The position numbers and the translations under genes are program-made. A stretch of 11,191 nt of DNA from Burkholderiaceae bacterium. GTDB taxonomy: Bacteria > Pseudomonadota > Gammaproteobacteria > Burkholderiales > Burkholderiaceae_C. Location of the stretch: the NCBI GenBank assembly GCA_017853735.1, contig JAFMJA010000066.1, forward strand, positions 1 to 11,191, written 5' to 3'. Under the pieces are notes generated by a model. The model was not told the origin of the DNA and made no database searches. It worked only from the letters and a program-made list of their open reading frames with translations. Positions 6,861 through 11,191 of the stretch are shown here, one piece after another (position 1 is the stretch's first letter; every line of letters starts with the position of its first letter).

Positions 6861-8171
6861 TCAGGACTGACCCATCAAGTCTTCAAAAGAAATGGTTTTT
6901 TCAGTCATTTTGGCTTTGCCAAAGACAAATTCGGTGACATTGTTTTCGATCACCACCGCCTCAACCTCCGCCATGCGGCGGTTGTCCGAGTAATACCAAC
7001 GCACCACCTCAGCCGGTTTTTCGTAGCTGGCCGCCATGTCTTCGATGTGGGCCTTGATCTGCTCAGGACTTGCGTTGAGGCTGTTGGCCCGTACCAATTC
7101 CGCAACCACCAGCCCAAGGCGTACACGTTGCTCGGCTTGGGGGCGGAAGATCTCCTCGGGAATCGGCGCTTTGTCCGCATCCTTGATGCCGCGCTGTTTG
7201 AGGTCTGCCCGGGCGCCCTCGGTCATGCGGTCGAGTTCAGCCTGAACCACTGATTTGGGCAAATCCAGCTCGGCATGGGCAACCAGCAAGTCCATGGCAG
7301 CTTTCTTGTTGCGGCCAATCAGGCGGGATTTGACCTCGCGCTCAAGATTCTTGCGAATGTCCTCCAGCAAGCCCTGTACGGTGCCATCAGCAATGCCCAG
7401 GGACTTGGCAAGCGCCTCGTTCACCTCAGGCAGATGCGCAGCCTCAAGCTTTTTCAAGGTCACCAGAAAATCTGCCGTCTTGCCAGCCACTTCCTGGCCG
7501 TGGTAGTCGGCCGGAAAGGCCAGCGGGAATGTCTTGCTCTCGCCAACTTTCATCCCGCGCACGGCCTCTTCAAACTCCTTGAGCATCTGGCCTTCGCCGA
7601 GTTGGAATTGATGGCCTTCAGCCTTGCCCCCCTCAAAGGGCTCTCCGTCAATCTTGCCTTCAAAGTCTACGCTTACCCGGTCACCGTCCTGGGCCGCGGA
7701 ATCAAGCGAGCGCAGAGCGAAGGTGCGCCGTTGCTTGCGCAGGATTTCCAGGGTTTTGTTGATCGCGGCCTCGTCCACAGCAGCATTGACTTTTTCGATT
7801 TCAGCGCCACCGAGATCGCCGATCTTGACCTCGGGATAGACCTCAAAAACAGCATCAAAGGTCATCTCGCCCTCAGGCGCGCCGTCTTTTTCGGTGATCC
7901 GGGGCTGCCCGGCCACCCTGAGTTTGGCCTCGTTGGCAGCGCGGGAAAAGGCTTCGCCAACCTTGTCGTTCAGGACCTCATAGTGCACGCTGTAGCCATA
8001 GCGCTGGGCCACTACATTCATGGGCACCTTGCCTGGACGAAAACCGTCCATCTTGACGGTACGTGCGAGCTTCTTCAGGCGTGAGTCCACCTCAGACTGG
8101 ATCGACTGCACAGGCAGCGACAAAGTGATTTTTCGCTCCAGTTTTTCAAGGGTTTCAACGGTAACGGACAT
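6861..8171 (-). CDS. tig: Trigger factor, ribosome-bound chaperone with peptidyl-prolyl isomerase domain
   Basis: A complete protein of 436 residues (E. coli: 432). It binds the large ribosomal subunit beside the peptide exit and shelters nascent chains. The N-terminal ribosome-binding domain carries the signature GFRPGKVP (43-50), equivalent to the FRK loop that docks on protein L23. The FKBP-type isomerase domain lies at about 162-247 (starting DGDRVSVDFEGKIDG). The rest is the helical C-terminal domain that forms the chaperone cradle. The ATG is backed by AGGAG at 8182-8178, six bases upstream. The gene is 56 bases after tRNA-Leu on the same strand with no clear promoter or terminator in the gap, so tRNA-Leu and tig may share a transcript. 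It leads the tig-clpP-clpX-lon series. Confidence 0.98.
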   Translation of the reverse strand: MSVTVETLEKLERKITLSLPVQSIQSEVDSRLKKLARTVKMDGFRPGKVPMNVVAQRYGYSVHYEVLNDKVGEAFSRAANEAKLRVAGQPRITEKDGAPEGEMTFDAVFEVYPEVKIGDLGGAEIEKVNAAVDEAAINKTLEILRKQRRTFALRSLDSAAQDGDRVSVDFEGKIDGEPFEGGKAEGHQFQLGEGQMLKEFEEAVRGMKVGESKTFPLAFPADYHGQEVAGKTADFLVTLKKLEAAHLPEVNEALAKSLGIADGTVQGLLEDIRKNLEREVKSRLIGRNKKAAMDLLVAHAELDLPKSVVQAELDRMTEGARADLKQRGIKDADKAPIPEEIFRPQAEQRVRLGLVVAELVRANSLNASPEQIKAHIEDMAASYEKPAEVVRWYYSDNRRMAEVEAVVIENNVTEFVFGKAKMTEKTISFEDLMGQS

Positions 8172-8227
8172 CGTGTACTCCTAGGATTTAGTCAAAACCG
8201 GCCAATACAAGGACGGTGATGCACTGT

Positions 8228-8314
8228 TGGTGCGCGGGGGGGGACTCGAACCCCCACACCATTGCTGGCGTCAGGACCTAAACCTGGTGCGTCTACCAAT
8301 TTCGCCACCCGCGC
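8228..8314 (-). tRNA. tRNA-Leu (anticodon UAG)
   Basis: The reverse complement gives an 87-base class II tRNA with CCA encoded. The acceptor GCGCGGG pairs with CCCGCGC, the discriminator is A, and the anticodon arm is CCAGG-TTTAGGT-CCTGA with TAG at 8280-8278. A long variable arm follows, and the T arm contains GGGGGTTCGAGTCCCCC. It reads CUN leucine codons. It sits directly upstream of tig. A hairpin with a T-rich tail lies just before its 5' end. Confidence 0.97.
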
Positions 8315-8317
8315 GGC

Positions 8318-8351
8318 AAAACAAATGGGGAGGTCGCCCAGAGACCTCCCC
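8318..8351 (-). terminator. Terminator-like hairpin immediately upstream of tRNA-Leu
   Basis: A perfect 9-base-pair stem, GGGGAGGTC/GACCTCCCC (8327-8335 with 8343-8351), has a 7-base loop. On the minus strand it is followed by ATTTGTTTTG (8326-8317), which has terminator form. It ends only a few bases before the tRNA-Leu 5' end at 8314, so a working terminator here would block the tRNA unless it is conditional. It could also be a processing hairpin in the tRNA leader, or a remnant of a gene formerly upstream. On the plus strand no T-run follows. Confidence 0.5.
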
Positions 8352-8371
8352 TTGAAATCGGTCAAAGCCAG

Positions 8372-8399
8372 ATTTTAACCTGTCGTCACTCCTTGATAA
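8372..8399 (-). promoter_or_regulatory. Candidate promoter for tRNA-Leu and tig
   Basis: On the minus strand TTATCA (8399-8394, 4 of 6 matches) and TAAAAT (8377-8372, 5 of 6) are 16 bases apart. Transcription would start near 8365, giving a leader of about 50 bases that contains the 9-base-pair hairpin. It is the best candidate I find upstream of tRNA-Leu, but it is a weak-to-moderate match. Confidence 0.4.
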
Positions 8400-8406
8400 T
8401 CAGCTG

Positions 8407-9300
8407 ATGCAGAAAACCTTTGCAGCCCCAGCCAGACTAAGTGTTGACCACTACGAAAATTTTCCGGTGGCATCCTGGCTGTGTCCCGCACACTTGCGCG
8501 CGCCCATCGTGGCCATCTACCGCTTTGCGCGAACCGCGGACGATCTGGCGGACGAGGGTGTGGCCACAGCTGAGCAGCGACTGGCCGATCTGGCGCAGTA
8601 CCGCAATGACCTGATGCTGGCAGCCAAGGGCAAAAGCACCAGCCCGCGCTGGCAGCCCATCTTTGCCAACTTGCAGTGGGCGATGCAGGAGTTTGCGCTG
8701 CCACTCAATTTGTTGGAAGATTTGCTCGACGCCTTCGTCCAGGATGTGGTCAAAACCCGGGATTACATCGGATACGCCAATCGCTCCGAGTTGCTTGATT
8801 ATTGCCGCCGATCGGCCAATCCCATAGGGCGACTGCTGCTGCACCTCTACGGCCTGCAGGATCGTCAGGCCCTGGCAAGCAGCGATGCCATCTGCACAGC
8901 GCTGCAATTGATCAACTTCTGGCAAGACCTCAGCCGGGACATCCCCAACGGCCGCTTTTATCTACCCGCTGAGGATTGTGCAATTCACCAGCTTGACCAC
9001 CAGGATCTGCTGAACTTGCGCAGCAGCCCCGCTGCATGCCGCCTGATCGAATCGATGGTGGTCTGGAGCCGGGGGTTGATGAACCAGGGCCTGCCGTTGG
9101 TGCATCAGATTCCAGGCCGCGCGGGCTGGGAACTCAGATTGGTGGTCCAGGGGGGACTGCGCATTCTGGAAAAGATCGAGCGGCAAGATTTTGATTCTCT
9201 GAGCATGCGACCGGTGATCACGCTTGCCGACATGCCTGTCATGGTCTGGCGGGCACTGCGCATGCGCAACCGGTGGGCGCATCAGGCCCAGCCTCTCTGA
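8407..9300 (+). CDS. hpnC: Hydroxysqualene synthase HpnC (squalene synthase family)
   Basis: A complete protein of 297 residues in the trans-isoprenyl diphosphate synthase fold. In the known HpnCDE route HpnC converts presqualene diphosphate to hydroxysqualene. The start region VDHYENFPVASWL (13-25) is typical of HpnC. The first aspartate-rich motif is RTADDLADE (42-50, with D45, D46, D49) and the second is FWQDLSRDIPNGRFYLP (171-187, with D174 and D178); together they hold the magnesium-diphosphate cluster. No signal peptide or membrane segment is evident, so it is cytosolic or membrane-peripheral. The ATG has no recognisable ribosome site, while GATAAT ends six bases before it. It is the first of three genes, with hpnD 13 bases downstream. 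Phytoene synthase is the alternative in this superfamily, but the tandem paralogue plus the HpnE-like gene argue for squalene. Confidence 0.93.
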   Translation: MQKTFAAPARLSVDHYENFPVASWLCPAHLRAPIVAIYRFARTADDLADEGVATAEQRLADLAQYRNDLMLAAKGKSTSPRWQPIFANLQWAMQEFALPLNLLEDLLDAFVQDVVKTRDYIGYANRSELLDYCRRSANPIGRLLLHLYGLQDRQALASSDAICTALQLINFWQDLSRDIPNGRFYLPAEDCAIHQLDHQDLLNLRSSPAACRLIESMVVWSRGLMNQGLPLVHQIPGRAGWELRLVVQGGLRILEKIERQDFDSLSMRPVITLADMPVMVWRALRMRNRWAHQAQPL

Positions 9301-9313
9301 CACCGGCACCCCC

Positions 9314-10153
9314 ATGACCCCAGCCCAGTATGTCCAGCAGAAAGCGGCCGCTTCGGGCAGCAGTTTTTATTACGCCTTTCTGTTTCTACCCGCCCCCAAA
9401 CGGCTTGCGATCACGGCTTTTTATGCTTTTTGCCGGGAAGTCGATGATGTGGTGGACGAAATTGAAGACCCCATGCTGGCGGGCGCCAAGCTGGACTGGT
9501 GGCAGGCTGAGGTCATTCAGGCGTTTGCTGGGCAAGCGAGCCACCCTGTCATGCAGGCCCTGATGCCGCATTGCGCTGACTATGGTATCAACGCCGACCA
9601 TTTGCTGGCAGTCATCAAGGGGTGCCGCATGGACCTGGGGCCGGGCAGGTACGCCGACTTTGCTGCATTGCAGGGTTATTGCCAGCTGGTCGCTGGTGTG
9701 GTTGGCGAAGTGGCAGCCCGGATCTTTGGGCAACAACATGCCCAGACCACCGCCTATGCCCATACCCTGGGCCTGGCCTTTCAGCTGACCAACATCATCC
9801 GCGATGTTGGTGAGGATGCGATGCGAGGCCGTATTTACTTGCCAGAAAATGAATTGGCCCAGTTCGAAGTCAGGGACGAAGAAATCCTTCAGCGTCAATA
9901 TTCTGAGCGCTTCCAGGCCCTGATGAAGTTTCAGTCCGAGCGTGCCCACCGCCTGTATGAACAAGCGCTGGCGCTGCTGCCAGCAGAGGATTGGCGCTCG
10001 CAGAAACCAGGGCTGATGATGGCCAGCATTTACCGAACACTGCTGCGAGAAATCGAGCGCGATGGTTTTCAGGTCTTGCACCAGCATGTCAGCCTGACCC
10101 CGCTGCGCAAGTTCTGGCTGGCCTGGAAAGTTCAGGCGCTCAACCGCCTATGA
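9314..10153 (+). CDS. hpnD: Presqualene diphosphate synthase HpnD
   Basis: A complete protein of 279 residues, paralogous to HpnC. It joins two farnesyl diphosphates head-to-head to presqualene diphosphate, the first step of the HpnCDE route. Motif one is REVDDVVDE (41-49, with D44, D45, D48) and motif two is NIIRDVGEDAMRGRIYLP (160-177, with D164 and D168). The aromatic SSFYYAFLFLP (16-26) near the N-terminus is characteristic. I chose the ATG at 9314 because homology begins there; a frame extension back to 9224 would overlap the end of hpnC by 77 bases and adds 30 unrelated residues. There is no clear ribosome site, so translation is probably coupled to hpnC. The stop TGA overlaps the hpnE start in ATGA (10150-10153). 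Confidence 0.94.
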   Translation: MTPAQYVQQKAAASGSSFYYAFLFLPAPKRLAITAFYAFCREVDDVVDEIEDPMLAGAKLDWWQAEVIQAFAGQASHPVMQALMPHCADYGINADHLLAVIKGCRMDLGPGRYADFAALQGYCQLVAGVVGEVAARIFGQQHAQTTAYAHTLGLAFQLTNIIRDVGEDAMRGRIYLPENELAQFEVRDEEILQRQYSERFQALMKFQSERAHRLYEQALALLPAEDWRSQKPGLMMASIYRTLLREIERDGFQVLHQHVSLTPLRKFWLAWKVQALNRL

Positions 10154-11191
10154 AAGTCGCCGTCATCGGCGCGGGCTGGGCGGGTCTTGCTGCGGCGGTC
10201 TACGCCAGGCAGGCAGGCCATGAGGTCGACTTGTTCGAGGCCACCCGCACACTGGGTGGCCGAGCCCGCAGCCTGAACGCACAACTTCCCAACGGGCAAA
10301 CCGTTGAACTCGATAACGGCCAGCATATCCTGATTGGCGCCTACCAAGAAACCCTGTCCTTGCTGCAAAGTCTAGGCATCAGCACTGACAGCGCCTTGCT
10401 CAGGCAACCCCTGGCCCTGATCTATCCGGATGGCCGCGGCCTTCAATTGCCTGATCTGGCTTCTCCCCTGGACCTCTTGCTTGGCCTAGCCAGTTCCCGT
10501 GGCTGGCGCTGGTCAGACCGTTGGTCCTTGCTGAGGACCGCGCTGCAATGGAAGCGGGCCAGTTTTTCCTGCCCCGCGCATCTCAGCGTCAGCGAATTAG
10601 CCAGCCCCCTTGGCCCGCGGATTCTGCACGACCTGATTGAGCCTTTATGTTTGTCAGCGCTCAACACCCCCACCGACCAAGCCAGCGCCCAGGTGTTTCT
10701 GCGGGTCTTACAGGACGGCCTGTTCAATGTCCCAGGAGGATCGAACTTGCTATTGCCGCGCGTTCCCATGGGCAAGCTATTGCCCAGTGCTGCACATGAC
10801 TGGCTGCTCAGCCATGGTGCCAGAACCCACCTGGGAATGCGCATTCGCGATTTGCGTCATCAATCCGGGCAGTGGCATGTCGAGGGCCTTGCCTTTGATA
10901 CCGTCTTGCTGGCCACGCCTGTGCGTGACAGCTGTCGCTTACTGGGCCAGGGCATGGAGCAGCAGCCCCCCGCCATCGCTAGAGCATTGAAGTCCTGGAT
11001 CGATGTAGCCAGCGAGCTTCGCTTTGAGGCGATCACCACGGTTTATGCCTGGTCGCCCGGGCTTACCCTGTCCAGGCCCATGCTGGCATTGAGCAGTTCT
11101 GACCAGGCTCCAGCCCAATTTGTCTTTGATCGGGGCCAACTCGATGGCCCGCCTGGACTTTTGGCATTTGTGATCAGCGCCAGCCGTGGGG
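10150..11191 (+). CDS. hpnE: FAD-dependent hydroxysqualene dehydroxylase HpnE (partial, C-terminus cut off)
   Basis: The frame is open from the ATG at 10150 to the right edge, 347 complete codons; members of this family are usually a little over 400 residues. HpnE is an amine-oxidase/phytoene-desaturase-type flavoprotein that reduces hydroxysqualene to squalene. The N-terminal FAD-binding fold shows VIGAGWAG (5-12), Glu30 at the end of the second strand to hold the ribose, and LGGRARS (35-41). DNGQHILIGAY (55-65) is a conserved stretch of this subfamily. It overlaps hpnD by four bases (ATGA), which indicates tight translational coupling. I see no frameshift in the visible part. Confidence 0.93.
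   Translation, partial: MKVAVIGAGWAGLAAAVYARQAGHEVDLFEATRTLGGRARSLNAQLPNGQTVELDNGQHILIGAYQETLSLLQSLGISTDSALLRQPLALIYPDGRGLQLPDLASPLDLLLGLASSRGWRWSDRWSLLRTALQWKRASFSCPAHLSVSELASPLGPRILHDLIEPLCLSALNTPTDQASAQVFLRVLQDGLFNVPGGSNLLLPRVPMGKLLPSAAHDWLLSHGARTHLGMRIRDLRHQSGQWHVEGLAFDTVLLATPVRDSCRLLGQGMEQQPPAIARALKSWIDVASELRFEAITTVYAWSPGLTLSRPMLALSSSDQAPAQFVFDRGQLDGPPGLLAFVISASRG

Noticed and set aside
7275..8084. A 269-codon plus-strand open frame opposite tig
   Set aside because: It lies wholly inside the antisense strand of a well-supported gene, shows no recognisable domain, and GC-rich codon bias commonly leaves such frames open.
9386..10087. A 233-codon minus-strand open frame opposite hpnD
   Set aside because: It is antisense to a clear HpnD with both catalytic aspartate motifs and has no recognisable content of its own.
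9224..10153. A longer hpnD beginning at 9224
   Set aside because: The extra 30 residues overlap the hpnC coding end, do not resemble the family, and the ATG at 9314 begins exactly where HpnD similarity begins.
1..11191. CRISPR array, insertion sequence, phage or defence genes
   Set aside because: I saw no regularly spaced repeats, transposase or integrase motifs, or defence-system domains on either strand.

Overview
This window looks like a stretch of betaproteobacterial chromosome, most likely Burkholderiales and possibly a Comamonadaceae relative such as Rhodoferax or Polaromonas. That placement is inference. It rests on protein character, on GC of roughly 55-65% in the sampled lines of the core genes, and on the order tRNA-Leu, tig, clpP, clpX, lon.

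Layout from left to right. (1) Positions 1-1764, minus strand: a gene cut by the left edge that encodes a lipoprotein with TPR-like repeats joined to a secretin outer-membrane channel domain. Its GC is visibly lower (about 40-50% in sampled lines). (2) Positions 1914-2225, minus strand: tRNA-Cys(GCA) and tRNA-Gly(GCC), each followed by an intrinsic terminator; tRNA-Gly has a good -10 box. (3) Positions 2247-8171, minus strand: the cytosolic protein quality-control block, transcribed tig, then clpP, clpX and lon. A sigma32-like heat-shock promoter sits just upstream of lon. (4) Positions 8228-8314, minus strand: tRNA-Leu(UAG), directly upstream of tig, with a terminator-like hairpin in its leader. 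(5) Positions 8407-11191, plus strand: hpnC, hpnD and hpnE (cut by the right edge), divergent from tRNA-Leu. They encode the three-step conversion of farnesyl diphosphate to squalene that normally feeds hopanoid synthesis.

How the genes work together. Trigger factor receives nascent chains at the ribosome. ClpX unfolds substrates and passes them to the ClpP peptidase chamber. Lon is an independent ATP-dependent protease. HpnD makes presqualene diphosphate, HpnC turns it into hydroxysqualene, and HpnE reduces that to squalene. The cyclase hpnF is not in this window. The secretin gene is functionally separate and probably begins a pilus or secretion locus that continues beyond the left edge.

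I found no CRISPR array, insertion sequence, phage gene or clearly undescribed system. Most of the window is conserved core genome. The least ordinary parts are the TPR-secretin gene with its base-composition step beside the tRNA pair, and the compact divergent control region between tRNA-Leu and hpnC.
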